From positions 1-43,367 of the forward strand of contig JAOTYM010000022.1 in assembly GCA_029861845.1 (NCBI GenBank): a stretch of 43,367 nucleotides of DNA, given 5' to 3'. Both the position numbers and the translations under genes were made by a program. Shown here piece after piece: positions 1 through 8,044 of this stretch; the first letter of the stretch is position 1; every line of letters begins with the position of its first letter. The DNA is from Gammaproteobacteria bacterium. GTDB lineage: Bacteria; Pseudomonadota; Gammaproteobacteria; Acidiferrobacterales; SPGG2. A model generated the notes under the pieces. That model was not told the origin of the DNA, searched no databases, and saw only the letters and a program-made list of their open reading frames with translations.

Positions 1-609
1 CACGGAGTTGAACCCGACTCGAGGAGCCGGCGCAAGCGTATCGCCGAACTTCTTTCAATCTGCGGCCTATCCCCGAAGCTTGCGGACCGCTACCCGCACG
101 AAATGAGCGGTGGTCAGCGGCAACGTGTTGGCATCGCGCGAGCGTTGTGCCTAAACCCTGATTTTATTATTTGCGACGAGGCCGTATCTGCGCTCGATGT
201 GTCAATCCAAGCGCAGGTCATTAACTTATTGGAAGATCTGCGCCAAGAGTTCGATCTCACCTACCTGTTTATCGCCCATGACCTAAGCGTTGTGCACCAC
301 CTGTGCGATCGGGTGGTGGTGATGTACCTGGGCAAAGTCGTCGAGCTTGCCGACTCCGAAGAGCTTTTTGCCAATCCCATGCACCCGTACACCCGGGCGT
401 TGTTGTCGGCGGTGCCGGTACCGGACCCCGCCGTCGAGGCAAAGCGAAAGCATCAGATCCTCATGGGGGAGGTACCAAGCCCTATTAATCCACCGAGTGG
501 TTGCGTGTTTCATCCACGATGCCAATTCGCGGTGCAAAGCTGCCACCTGGACCTACCGGCGCTGCGTGAGCTGAAACCGGGCCATTGGGTGGCCTGTACC
601 CAGGTGTGA
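1..609 (+). CDS. Dipeptide/oligopeptide ABC transporter ATP-binding protein (5' end outside window)
   Basis: This is the C-terminal 202 residues of an OppF/DppF-type ATPase that powers import through the permeases encoded downstream. The frame is open from base 1, so the Walker A part lies outside the window. Visible are the ABC signature MSGGQRQ (encoded from 103), a Walker B strand FIICDE, the D-loop SALD, the H-loop AHD, and the oligopeptide-transporter C-terminal extension with [15 protein letters not shown] and a CVFHPRC cysteine pair. In solved Dpp/Opp ATPases this extension can bind an iron-sulfur cluster. The extension separates it from amino-acid or sugar ABC ATPases. The binding protein and two permeases follow on the same strand, so it belongs to one import system. 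A second ATPase (DppD type) is probably further upstream. Confidence 0.93.
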   Translation, partial: HGVEPDSRSRRKRIAELLSICGLSPKLADRYPHEMSGGQRQRVGIARALCLNPDFIICDEAVSALDVSIQAQVINLLEDLRQEFDLTYLFIAHDLSVVHHLCDRVVVMYLGKVVELADSEELFANPMHPYTRALLSAVPVPDPAVEAKRKHQILMGEVPSPINPPSGCVFHPRCQFAVQSCHLDLPALRELKPGHWVACTQV

Positions 610-694
610 CGGCGAGCGCGCCGCTAGCGGTTGCAAAACTTTAGCTATGCGTGGAATATAGGCCTCTCCGGGGATTTCGAACACCGCAACGTAT

Positions 695-799
695 ATGAAA
701 GGAAAAGACATCTCGGAAAACGGTGTCTTCCACGTCGAGTTGAAGAAGGATAGTGAAGTTTTTTCAATTATAACTGTCACAAAGAGTAAGGAGGATTAG
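695..799 (+). CDS. Possible 34-residue small ORF overlapping the RBS of the binding-protein gene
   Basis: A short frame starting ATG at 695 encodes a charged peptide beginning MKGKDISENGVF and ending with TAG at 797-799, two bases before the next ATG. It contains the AAGGAGG used by the solute-binding protein gene. The frame stays open some way upstream of the ATG, so this may be the tail of a decayed gene rather than an expressed peptide. It could also act as a coupling ORF. I do not recognise the sequence and its own ribosome site is unconvincing. Confidence 0.25.
   Translation: MKGKDISENGVFHVELKKDSEVFSIITVTKSKED
788..794 (+). promoter_or_regulatory. Strong Shine-Dalgarno site of the solute-binding protein gene
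   Basis: AAGGAGG lies seven bases before the ATG at 802 and fixes that start codon. The strong site fits the usual high demand for the periplasmic binding protein compared with its permeases. Confidence 0.8.
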
Positions 800-801
800 A
801 T

Positions 802-2421
802 ATGAAGTGCTTCAACCCAAGAATCGCCATCGCCATGGTGATAGGGTTCGCCCTTGGCCTGGGCGCCGTTGCATCCGTGTCGGCGGCCAAAGCCCAGAAA
901 GGCGGCATACTCCAATTTGTGGTGGCCGGCGAGTCGCCATCCAAGGACGGTCATCGCGAAACCACCTATGCCACCATTCACCCCTACGCGCCGATGTACA
1001 GCGTGCTGATCAGGGTAAATCCCGACGATCCGCAGTCTTCGGATTTCGTGTGTGACCTGTGCAAAGGTAAGGTCCCCAAACCCACCGAGGGCGACACCAA
1101 GTACACCTTCAAGCTCGTCAAGGGCGTGAAGTTCCACGATGGCACGCCGCTGACGGCGCATGATGTTGTCGCGACCTATAAAAAGATCATCTTTCCGCCC
1201 CAAGGTATCCCCAGTGCCCGTAAGGCGTTCTTTAAGATGGTCGAGTCGGTTACGGCGCCGGACAACCACACGGTGGTCTTCAAGCTGAAGTTCCCATCGG
1301 GTGCCTTCCTGCCGGCGCTGGCGACGCCGTACAACTGGATCTACGCCAAGAAGGACCTCGATGAGCACGGCTACAATTGGCACAGGGACAATGTCAACGG
1401 CTCCGGCCCGTTCATGTTCGTCCAGCACCAGCCGGGCGCCTTGGTCGAGGGCAAGCGCAATCCCAACTACCATCACAAGGGCCAGCCCTATCTAGACGGC
1501 TTCAAGGCGCTAGTGGCCAAGAAGATGTCGGTGCGCATTCAAGCGATCCGCGGCAATCGTGCGGCCATCGAGTTCCGTGGCTTTCCGCCGAAGGCCCGCG
1601 ACGACCTGGTAAATGCGTTGGGCGACAAACTCAAGGTGCAGGAGAGCGACTGGAACTGTTCGTTGCTGGCGACGCCGAACCATAAGCGCAAGCCCTTCGA
1701 CGACGCCAGGGTGCGCCGAGCGCTGACGTTGGCGGTCAATCGCTGGGAGGGGTCGAAGTACCTGTCGAAGATCGCCATCGTGAAGACGGTGGGGGGCGCG
1801 GTCTTCCCCGGCCACCCGCTGGCGGCAACCAAGGAGGAGCTAACGCAGCTGGCCGGCTACGGTACCGACATCGAGAAGGCGCGCAAGGAGGCCAGGCAGC
1901 TGCTCGTGCAGGCGGGCGTATCCAACCTTACGATCGACTATAACAACCGCGACGTCGATCAGCCCTACAAGGTGGTCGGCACCTGGCTCATCGACCAGTG
2001 GAAGCAAGTCGGCCTGAACGTCAAGCAGACCGTACGACCGACGCCGCAGTTCTACGCGAACTTGCGCAAGTCGCACGAGAACGACGTGTCGATCGACTTC
2101 AACTGCCAGTCGGTCGTCAACCCGATCGCCGATGTGTCGAAGTTCCTCTGCAGCGCCGGCAACAACTACAGCCAGTGCGAGGACCCGGAGCTCGAGGCGA
2201 TCTACGACAAGCTGCTACGCGCCGCATCGGAAAAGGAGCAACGCAGCCTCATGCGGCAATACGAGAAGCGCGCGCTGGATGAGCAGGCTATCATGGGTGT
2301 CACCCTGTGGTGGTACAAGATCAACCCCCACCGCGCCTACGTGAAGGGGTGGAAGATCGCCCCGAGCCACTACCTCAACCAGCAGCTCGACAACGTCTGG
2401 CTGGATCAGTCGATGATGTAA
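802..2421 (+). CDS. Peptide ABC transporter substrate-binding protein (SBP family 5)
   Basis: This is the periplasmic binding protein of the importer, 539 residues, a normal length for the DppA/OppA family. The N-terminus has a classic signal peptide: Lys and Arg early, a hydrophobic stretch at about residues 9-28, and a likely cleavage near ASVSAAKA. The family 5 pattern is visible in YTFKLVKGVKFHDGTPLTAHDV (about 107-128) and in the later GSGPFMFVQ stretch. It follows the ATPase gene by about 190 bases and precedes the permeases. A GC-rich stem-loop after the stop may lower read-through into them. The ligand cannot be read from sequence: family members bind peptides, but also opines, nickel or other solutes. 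The surrounding genes do not settle it. Confidence 0.93.
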   Translation: MKCFNPRIAIAMVIGFALGLGAVASVSAAKAQKGGILQFVVAGESPSKDGHRETTYATIHPYAPMYSVLIRVNPDDPQSSDFVCDLCKGKVPKPTEGDTKYTFKLVKGVKFHDGTPLTAHDVVATYKKIIFPPQGIPSARKAFFKMVESVTAPDNHTVVFKLKFPSGAFLPALATPYNWIYAKKDLDEHGYNWHRDNVNGSGPFMFVQHQPGALVEGKRNPNYHHKGQPYLDGFKALVAKKMSVRIQAIRGNRAAIEFRGFPPKARDDLVNALGDKLKVQESDWNCSLLATPNHKRKPFDDARVRRALTLAVNRWEGSKYLSKIAIVKTVGGAVFPGHPLAATKEELTQLAGYGTDIEKARKEARQLLVQAGVSNLTIDYNNRDVDQPYKVVGTWLIDQWKQVGLNVKQTVRPTPQFYANLRKSHENDVSIDFNCQSVVNPIADVSKFLCSAGNNYSQCEDPELEAIYDKLLRAASEKEQRSLMRQYEKRALDEQAIMGVTLWWYKINPHRAYVKGWKIAPSHYLNQQLDNVWLDQSMM

Positions 2422-2432
2422 ACGCCTGAGGC

Positions 2433-2463
2433 CGGCGCCCGGCCCGGCGAAGGCGGGGCGCCG
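2433..2463 (+). promoter_or_regulatory. Intergenic GC-rich stem-loop between binding-protein and permease genes
   Basis: CGGCGCC (2433-2439) pairs perfectly with GGCGCCG (2457-2463) across a 17-base loop. No T-run follows, so it is more likely an mRNA-stabilising or partially attenuating hairpin than a full terminator. Such structures after the binding-protein gene are common in ABC importer operons and favour excess binding protein. Confidence 0.45.
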
Positions 2464-2479
2464 ATCTCTACCCGCTCTT

Positions 2480-3451
2480 ATGTACGCCTACATTGTTAAG
2501 CGCGTATTGCTCATGATCCCGACGCTGTTCGGGGCGGCGGTGCTCGTATTCTTCCTGCTGCGCCTGTTGCCGGGCGATGTCTGCGAGGTGCGCCTGGCCG
2601 GTACTGGCCTTTATGCCGACCCCCGGGATATCGCGCTGTGCCGAGAGGAGCTCGGACTCGACGACCCGCTGGCAACGCAGTTCGTCGATTTCGTCGGCGG
2701 CTACCTCACCGGTGATCTGGGAAAATCGATGTGGACCGGCCAGCCCATCGAGTACGAGATTGGCCTCCGCTTCAAGCTTTCGCTGCAGCTTGCCATCATG
2801 GCCACCCTCGTGGCTGTCGCCTTTGCCATCCCGCTCGGCATTATCTCGGCCGTCAAGCAGGATACCTGGATTGACTATGCGGTGCGCACCTTCAGTATCG
2901 CTGGGATCGCGATCCCGTCGTTCTGGCTCGGCATCATGATCATTCTGGGACTTCTGATCGTGACCCAGAAGTTGTTCGGGGCGGGCTGGATGCCGCCCAT
3001 CAACTACGTGTCGCCCTTCGAGGACCCCCTCGGCAACCTCGCTCAACTTATCTGGCCCGCCGTGGCGACCGGCTATCGCTACTCGGCGGTAGCGACTCGC
3101 ATGACCCGTTCGGCCATGCTTGAGGTGCTGCGGGAAGACTACGTACGCACGGCACGTGCGAAGGGGCTAGTAGAGAAGCTCATCATCAACCGACACGCGC
3201 TGAAGAATGCGCTGCTACCGGTGGTTACGATCATCGCCATCGAGTTTGCGTTTCTAATCGGAGGCCTGGTGGTCACCGAGCAGGTCTTCAATCTCAACGG
3301 TCTAGGCAAGCTGTTCGTGGACGCGGTGGGCAACCAGGATTTCGCCCTGACGCAACAGCTGGTGATGCTGGTGGTGTTGATCTTTGTCTTGACCAACCTG
3401 GTCATAGACATCCTCTACGCTTGGTTGGATCCACGTATCCGTTACGCTTGA
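2480..3451 (+). CDS. Dipeptide-type ABC transporter permease (DppB-like)
   Basis: This is the first inner-membrane permease, 323 residues, with the standard DppB/OppB N-terminus MYAYIVKRVLLMIPTLFG forming TM1, then a periplasmic loop, then further TM segments at roughly 100-130, 135-160, 195-215, 245-270 and 290-312. The EAA loop that contacts the ATPase is visible as EDYVRTARAKGL near residue 215. It sits 58 bases after the binding protein and 12 bases before the partner permease, so all are probably one transcript. The family transports peptides, nickel or opine-like solutes; the substrate here is unknown. Confidence 0.94.
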   Translation: MYAYIVKRVLLMIPTLFGAAVLVFFLLRLLPGDVCEVRLAGTGLYADPRDIALCREELGLDDPLATQFVDFVGGYLTGDLGKSMWTGQPIEYEIGLRFKLSLQLAIMATLVAVAFAIPLGIISAVKQDTWIDYAVRTFSIAGIAIPSFWLGIMIILGLLIVTQKLFGAGWMPPINYVSPFEDPLGNLAQLIWPAVATGYRYSAVATRMTRSAMLEVLREDYVRTARAKGLVEKLIINRHALKNALLPVVTIIAIEFAFLIGGLVVTEQVFNLNGLGKLFVDAVGNQDFALTQQLVMLVVLIFVLTNLVIDILYAWLDPRIRYA

Positions 3452-3463
3452 GGGTTTTCCATC

Positions 3464-4357
3464 ATGTCGACGCCTGAGATTGCCGTAATCACCGATGAGC
3501 TAGAGGAGAAAAGATCTCTAGTCGCGAAGACCTGGGACCTGTGTCGTCGCCAACCCCTAGGCGCGGCTGGTGCATTGATCGTAATCGTCATGATGGTGGC
3601 GGCGGCGTTGGCGAACGTTGTTTCGGCGTACGACCCGGAGTTGAACGACCTTGAGCACATGCTAGAAGGGCCGAACGCTTGGCACTGGATGGGCACCGAC
3701 GAGTTTGGGCGCGACATCCTCACGCGCATCATCTACGGTGCGCGCACGGCGCTCGCCATTGGCTTCACGGCGGCCTTTCTTGGGGCCACCGGCGGCCTGG
3801 TTCTGGGGGTGGCGAGTGCCTACTTTGGCGGGATCATCGACCTCATCGTCCAGCGCATCGTCGACGTGGTGATGGCCTTCCCGCTGATCATCATGGCACT
3901 GGTGGTGGTAGCGACCCTTGGCCCCGGTACCGAGAATGTGATTATCGCCATCACCATACCCTTCATTCCCCAATGCGCACGGGTGGTGCGCTCGAGCGCG
4001 CTGTCGATCCGCGAGATCCCTTACGTCGATGCGGCGCGGGCGCTGGGCTTCAGCAATGGCCGCATCATTTTGCGCCACATGGTGCCCAACGTCATGGCGC
4101 CTTACCTCATCATGCTGACGGCCTTCGTCGGCCAGGCCATCCTGCTGGAAGCCGTGTTGTCCTACCTCGGCATGGGGGTTCAGGACCCGACCCCGGCCTG
4201 GGGCTTGATGCTCAAAGGCGGGGCCGAGGAATTCCTCGAGAGCGCCCCTTGGGTGTCCATTTTTCCGGGCCTCGCTATCTCGCTCGCGGTGTTCGGCTTC
4301 AATCTCTTCGGCGACGCGCTTCGCGACGTGCTCGATCCGAAGCTGCGGCGAATGTGA
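3464..4357 (+). CDS. Dipeptide-type ABC transporter permease (DppC-like)
   Basis: This is the second permease, 297 residues. It has the DppC-type cytoplasmic N-terminus, then TM1 (about 33-54), then the typical segment WMGTDEFGRDILTRIIYGAR, which marks the OppC/DppC N-terminal motif. The EAA loop is YVDAARALGFSNGRII (about 187-202). GAGGG lies a suitable distance before the ATG. It pairs with the upstream DppB-like protein to form the translocation channel. Its stop is followed after only 29 bases by the end of a gene on the other strand. Confidence 0.94.
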   Translation: MSTPEIAVITDELEEKRSLVAKTWDLCRRQPLGAAGALIVIVMMVAAALANVVSAYDPELNDLEHMLEGPNAWHWMGTDEFGRDILTRIIYGARTALAIGFTAAFLGATGGLVLGVASAYFGGIIDLIVQRIVDVVMAFPLIIMALVVVATLGPGTENVIIAITIPFIPQCARVVRSSALSIREIPYVDAARALGFSNGRIILRHMVPNVMAPYLIMLTAFVGQAILLEAVLSYLGMGVQDPTPAWGLMLKGGAEEFLESAPWVSIFPGLAISLAVFGFNLFGDALRDVLDPKLRRM

Positions 4358-4386
4358 TTACGGCGGACAGGCGTCGCGGACCGGGC

Positions 4387-5322
4387 TCAAGAGGCCTGCT
4401 TGACGCGGGTGGCGCGGTAGAATGCGCTCGGGGGCAGTTTGCCGGAAAATGTCTTGATGAAGTCGGATACATCGCAAAGCTTCTCCAGCGCGATCCCGGT
4501 CTCCACCCCCATTTGGTCCAACAGGTAGACGAGGTCCTCGGTCGGCGTGTTACCGGTCGATCCGGGCGAATAGGGGCATCCGCCCAGACCGCCGATCGAT
4601 GAATCGAAAAACATGACGCCCTGCTGTAGCGCCGCTACCGTATTGGCCACGGCCATGCCAAAGGTGTTGTGGAAGTGCGCCGCCAGGCGGTCCGCTGTAT
4701 GCGTGCGTCTTAAAGCGGAAAACAACTCGGCGATCTGCTGCGGGTTTGCACGGCCGGTGGTGTCGGCGAGGCAGACCTGATGCGCACCGATCGCGAGCAG
4801 TTCGTTAGTCTGCGCGATGACCTGGTTCGGGTCGGTCAACCCCTCGTAGGCGCAAACAAACGCCACCGAGATATCTACGCGCACCATGACATCGTCGCCC
4901 CGTGCGCGTGCCAGCAGCCGCTCGGCGATCGCCATGCTTTGTGCAACGCTCATGTTGAGGTTTTTCTGGTTCATGGACTCGGTCGCGCTCAACACCAGTA
5001 CCAGATGTTTAATCCCCGCTTGCAGCGCGCGGTCGTAGCCCTTGTCGTTGGGTATGAGCGCAAAATACCGGACATCGCCCCGCCGCGGTAACCCGGTCAC
5101 GACCTCGGCCGCATCCGCCATCTGCGGTACCGCCTTGGGATGGACAAACGAGGTGGCCTCGATCCATTTAATCCCGGCATCGACCAGGCCCTGGATCAAG
5201 CGAATCTTTTTCTCGGTCGGGAGGATATAGGGCTCGTTTTGCAACCCGTCCCGTGGGCCCACGTCCATGATCGTGACCCGCTCGGGCCAGACGGACGTCT
5301 TGATGCTGTCGAGCTCGACCAT
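4387..5322 (-). CDS. Hydroxymethylglutaryl-CoA lyase family protein
   Basis: This is an HMGL/DRE-TIM metallolyase of 311 residues, the usual length for bacterial HMG-CoA lyase, which cleaves 3-hydroxy-3-methylglutaryl-CoA to acetyl-CoA and acetoacetate. The metal and substrate motif VGPRDGLQNE is at 21-30 (R24, D25). The metal-binding HFH is at 216-218. The HMG-CoA lyase signature GGLGGCPY at 244-251 carries the active-site cysteine (C249). AAGGAG precedes the ATG. Homologues of similar sequence include citramalyl-CoA-type lyases, so the exact acyl-CoA is uncertain. It diverges from a class III CoA-transferase gene 93 bases away, which could supply the CoA ester. Confidence 0.88.
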   Translation of the reverse strand: MVELDSIKTSVWPERVTIMDVGPRDGLQNEPYILPTEKKIRLIQGLVDAGIKWIEATSFVHPKAVPQMADAAEVVTGLPRRGDVRYFALIPNDKGYDRALQAGIKHLVLVLSATESMNQKNLNMSVAQSMAIAERLLARARGDDVMVRVDISVAFVCAYEGLTDPNQVIAQTNELLAIGAHQVCLADTTGRANPQQIAELFSALRRTHTADRLAAHFHNTFGMAVANTVAALQQGVMFFDSSIGGLGGCPYSPGSTGNTPTEDLVYLLDQMGVETGIALEKLCDVSDFIKTFSGKLPPSAFYRATRVKQAS

Positions 5323-5415
5323 GGAACCACTCCTTTGTTTTGGCAGACGCGCGGCACGTCTCTACAATGTTCGTTACCCGCGGGCGACACGCGCTGTTGA
5401 TGGAAACCTTGGAAC

Positions 5416-6627
5416 ATGAGCCAATCGCATCACCACTCACGACCGCTTGAAGGTATCACCGTACTCGAGCTTGGGCAGCTGATCGCGGGACCGTTTGCCG
5501 GCAGCATTCTCGCTTACTTCGGCGCCGAGGTCATTAAGGTCGAGCCGCCCGGCCAGGGCGATCCGCTGCGCAGCTGGCGCGTGTTGGAGAACGGCACGTC
5601 GCTGTGGTGGCGCAGCCTCGGTCGCAACAAGAAGTGCGTCACGCTCAATCTGCGCCAGGACGAGGGTCGCCGGCTGGCACGAAGCCTAGCCGATGGCGCC
5701 GATGTGTTGATCGAGAATTTCCGGCCCGGGACGATGGAACGATGGGGATTGGGGCCCACGGACCTCAAGGCCACCAACCCCGGTCTTATCTATGCCCGTA
5801 TCTCGGGTTACGGTCAGGACGGGCCTTATGCGTCGCGCCCCGGATTTGCCGCGGTGTGCGAGGGCATCGGCGGACTGCGCTACCTGAACGGTCTCCCCGG
5901 AGCGCCGCCGGTGCGGCCGAACCTCAGTTTGGGGGATACACTGGCGGGGCTGCATGCCGCCCTCGGAATCTTACTCGCGGTGATTGAGCGCCGGCAGGCG
6001 CCCGGCGCCCGCGGGCAGGTCGTCGACGTCGCCATCTACGAGGCCGTGTTCAATATGTTGGAGGCCGTGGTGCCGGAGTATGACGGCGCCGGCGTCGTGC
6101 GCGGGCCCTCGGGTTCCACCGTGACCGGCATCGCGCCGACGAATACTTACATCTGCGGCGACGGCAAGTACGTCGTGATCGGCGGCAACGCGGATTCCAT
6201 ATTTCAGCGCCTGATGCGTGCCGCTGGCCGGCCCGACATGGCGGAGGACCCTCGGTTCGCGAACAACAGCGGCCGGGTCGCAAATGAGGCCGAGATCGAC
6301 GAAGCGATCACGGCCTGGACAAAGACGTTGGCGTCGAATGCGGTGCTGGAAAAACTGGCGGCGGCGGCCGTGCCCGCGGGCCCCATCTACAGCGTCGAGG
6401 ACATGATGCAGGATCCGCACTTCCAGGCCCGCGGCCTCTTCGAAGCGGTAAATATCGAGGGCAGATCGCTCAAGTTGCCCGCCATCGTCCCGATATTGAG
6501 TGAAACCCCCGGCGGCACCGACTGGCCCGGACCATCCGTCGGCGCGCATAACGAAGAGGTACTCGGCGGCCGTTTGGGTCTCTCTGACGTCGAACTGCAG
6601 GCGTTGCAGCGCAATGGCATCGTTTAG
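5416..6627 (+). CDS. CaiB/BaiF (class III) CoA-transferase
   Basis: A 403-residue class III CoA-transferase, which moves CoA between carboxylic acids through an aspartyl-CoA anhydride. The N-terminal fold LEGITVLELGQLIAGPFAG and the KVEPPGQGDPLR segment are typical. The catalytic aspartate is likely D174 in LGDTLAG, at the position of Asp169 in formyl-CoA transferase. Donor and acceptor acids cannot be told from sequence. A 3-hydroxyisobutyrate dehydrogenase-like gene follows 30 bases later, and an HMG-CoA lyase-like gene diverges. Together they suggest breakdown of a branched or hydroxy dicarboxylic acid as its CoA ester. Confidence 0.93.
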   Translation: MSQSHHHSRPLEGITVLELGQLIAGPFAGSILAYFGAEVIKVEPPGQGDPLRSWRVLENGTSLWWRSLGRNKKCVTLNLRQDEGRRLARSLADGADVLIENFRPGTMERWGLGPTDLKATNPGLIYARISGYGQDGPYASRPGFAAVCEGIGGLRYLNGLPGAPPVRPNLSLGDTLAGLHAALGILLAVIERRQAPGARGQVVDVAIYEAVFNMLEAVVPEYDGAGVVRGPSGSTVTGIAPTNTYICGDGKYVVIGGNADSIFQRLMRAAGRPDMAEDPRFANNSGRVANEAEIDEAITAWTKTLASNAVLEKLAAAAVPAGPIYSVEDMMQDPHFQARGLFEAVNIEGRSLKLPAIVPILSETPGGTDWPGPSVGAHNEEVLGGRLGLSDVELQALQRNGIV

Positions 6628-6657
6628 GCTGTTCACCGCAGACACAGGAGGTGGCGC

Positions 6658-7527
6658 TTGGTAGATCAATCACCGATCGGATTCGTGGGCCTCGGGAATA
6701 TGGGTGGTCCGATGGCGGCCAACCTGGCCAAGGCCGGACACCCGCTTGTCGCTTACGACGCCGCCGGCACGCCGGAACGCGCGCCAGCGGGCGCGGTCGT
6801 CGCCTCCTCGGTGAGGGAGGTGGCGGCAAAGGCAGGAATCATTTTTCTTAGCCTCCCGGAAGGCACGGCCAGCGCCAGCGTGGCCGAGGAAATTATCAAA
6901 GCCGACTCGCGCCTTGCGCGCTGCGTTGTGGATACGTCCACCATCGGTGTGCAGGCTGCGCGGGATGTTCATGAGCGCCTCAAAGCAGTTGGCATCGCCT
7001 ATGTCGATGCGCCCGTTTCAGGCGGCGCCGCCGGCGCCAGGGCCGCAACGATCTCGGTGATGGTGGCTGGCCCTAAGGAGCGTTTTGACGAACTGCTGCC
7101 GCTGTTGAAAGCGATATCGAAGAACCCGTTTCACGTGGGGACTAACGCGGGTCAGGGCCAGGTTATGAAGCTCGCTAACAACTTTCTGTCCGCCATCGCA
7201 ATGACTGCGACTAGCGAAGCGATTTGTTTTGGTCTTTCCCAGGGCCTCGACATGAAGACCATGCTTGACGTGCTCAACGTCTCGACTGGCCGCAACACGG
7301 CGACTGCGGACAAGTTTCCTAACCGTATCTTGCCCGAGACCTATGACGCTGCCTTCCAGAATAAGCTCTTTATGAAAGACCTGAAACTGTATCTGGAGAG
7401 CGTGCAGGCTACCAACGGGCCGGACACCATCGGGGCCGCGTGCGTTGATTTATGGCGGCGGTTTATAGAAGCGAAGCCCGGCGCCGACATCACGGAGATT
7501 TACCGCTTTATCCGCGATCGCAGCTAG
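6658..7527 (+). CDS. NAD(P)-dependent beta-hydroxyacid dehydrogenase (3-hydroxyisobutyrate dehydrogenase family)
   Basis: A 289-residue member of the 3-hydroxyisobutyrate / tartronate semialdehyde reductase family, which oxidises beta-hydroxyacids with NAD(P). The dinucleotide motif GFVGLGNMGGPMA is at the N-terminus. The substrate motif DAPVSGGAAGA is near 115, and the catalytic lysine is in GQGQVMKLANN near 170. The start is TTG at 6658, chosen because AGGAGG sits at 6646-6651. It is probably co-transcribed with the CoA-transferase 30 bases upstream. Its TAG stop shares the palindrome CTAG with the stop of a degraded panE remnant on the other strand. Confidence 0.9.
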   Translation: MVDQSPIGFVGLGNMGGPMAANLAKAGHPLVAYDAAGTPERAPAGAVVASSVREVAAKAGIIFLSLPEGTASASVAEEIIKADSRLARCVVDTSTIGVQAARDVHERLKAVGIAYVDAPVSGGAAGARAATISVMVAGPKERFDELLPLLKAISKNPFHVGTNAGQGQVMKLANNFLSAIAMTATSEAICFGLSQGLDMKTMLDVLNVSTGRNTATADKFPNRILPETYDAAFQNKLFMKDLKLYLESVQATNGPDTIGAACVDLWRRFIEAKPGADITEIYRFIRDRS

Positions 7528-7820
7528 CGCGGCGTCACGTCGAAGTCAATCTGGCCCCGCGCACGCCGCTCGAGCGGAAGCAAACTGTGGTATATGAAGG
7601 TGTTTATCGGTGTGTCTATCGCGCGCTCCCGGCCGAACCGGGCCACCACGCCGTTCTGAGTGCAAAGCTCTGACGGTCGCCCTCCCATAACATCGCGCTG
7701 CATTGAGGCGGTACCGCGCGCGCGGAGGCCATCTACACGTTGCATGGTTTTGCTCACAACGTCCGACGCGAGCGCGACATTGCGTGGATATCTCTTCAAG
7801 CTTACCAAAGGGCAATGCAT
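7524..7820 (-). pseudogene. Remnant of 2-dehydropantoate 2-reductase (C-terminal domain only)
   Basis: The minus strand encodes about 85 residues that match the ApbA/PanE C-terminal helical domain: GTASMQRDVMGGRPSEL, then NGVVARFGRE and TPINTFIYHSLLPLE. A complete ketopantoate reductase is about 300 residues, with an N-terminal Rossmann domain. Here similarity stops near 7811 and the upstream 200 bases are AT-rich and non-coding. The natural 3' end looks intact, since its TAG overlaps the stop of the dehydrogenase gene at CTAG. So this was a full gene convergent with 6658-7527 that has lost about two thirds of its 5' part. Confidence 0.72.
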
Positions 7821-8044
7821 GCGTACATCATTTAGAAACTTGTCATCGTTTGTAATATTGTTGATTAAATCACTGAGTTGAGTTTTTTATTAATTTTTGG
7901 TGGTGAGATCAAGTGCGCTTCGTACTTTGCGCTCGCGCGGTTCTTGTTTGCCGCTCGCGCGGTCATATTGGAATCTACGCCAATGTTGCTTCATTTTCAT
8001 GTATTAAGGTTCTGGGTCCTTAGCCTTCGTCCTAAGTCCTAGAT
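7821..8044. other. Non-coding gap with AT-rich stretch and short direct repeats
   Basis: No gene is visible here. The stretch around 7840-7905 is clearly more AT-rich than its surroundings. A 12-base direct repeat CGCTCGCGCGGT occurs at 7930-7941 and 7952-7963, 22 bases apart. The end of the gap (8011-8040) carries AGTCCT-like heptamers related to those at 12770-12845. This is probably the scar left by deletion of the 5' part of panE. Confidence 0.5.
8011..8041. repeat. AGTCCT-type heptamer repeat, copy 1
   Basis: The stretch reads TCTGGGTCCTTAGCCTTCG followed by TCCTAAGTCCTAG, with units spaced seven bases apart (GGTCCTT, CGTCCTA, AGTCCTA). It lies between a degraded gene and the 3' end of the phosphodiesterase-like gene. 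The same unit occurs at 12770-12845, so it may be a dispersed low-complexity repeat of this genome. Confidence 0.4.

Noticed and set aside
796-1476. 226-residue minus-strand ORF opposite the binding-protein gene
   Set aside because: It is rich in Arg, Val and His as expected from antisense of a GC-rich gene, has no ribosome site or known motif, and the plus-strand gene is unmistakable.
3679-4602. 307-residue plus-strand ORF across the DppC gene and into the HMG-CoA lyase gene
   Set aside because: It is a frame-shifted shadow of DppC, very rich in Arg, Gly and His, and runs through a convergent gene end.
5971-6669. 232-residue minus-strand ORF opposite the CoA-transferase
   Set aside because: Antisense composition with no motif; the CoA-transferase on the plus strand has all expected family motifs.
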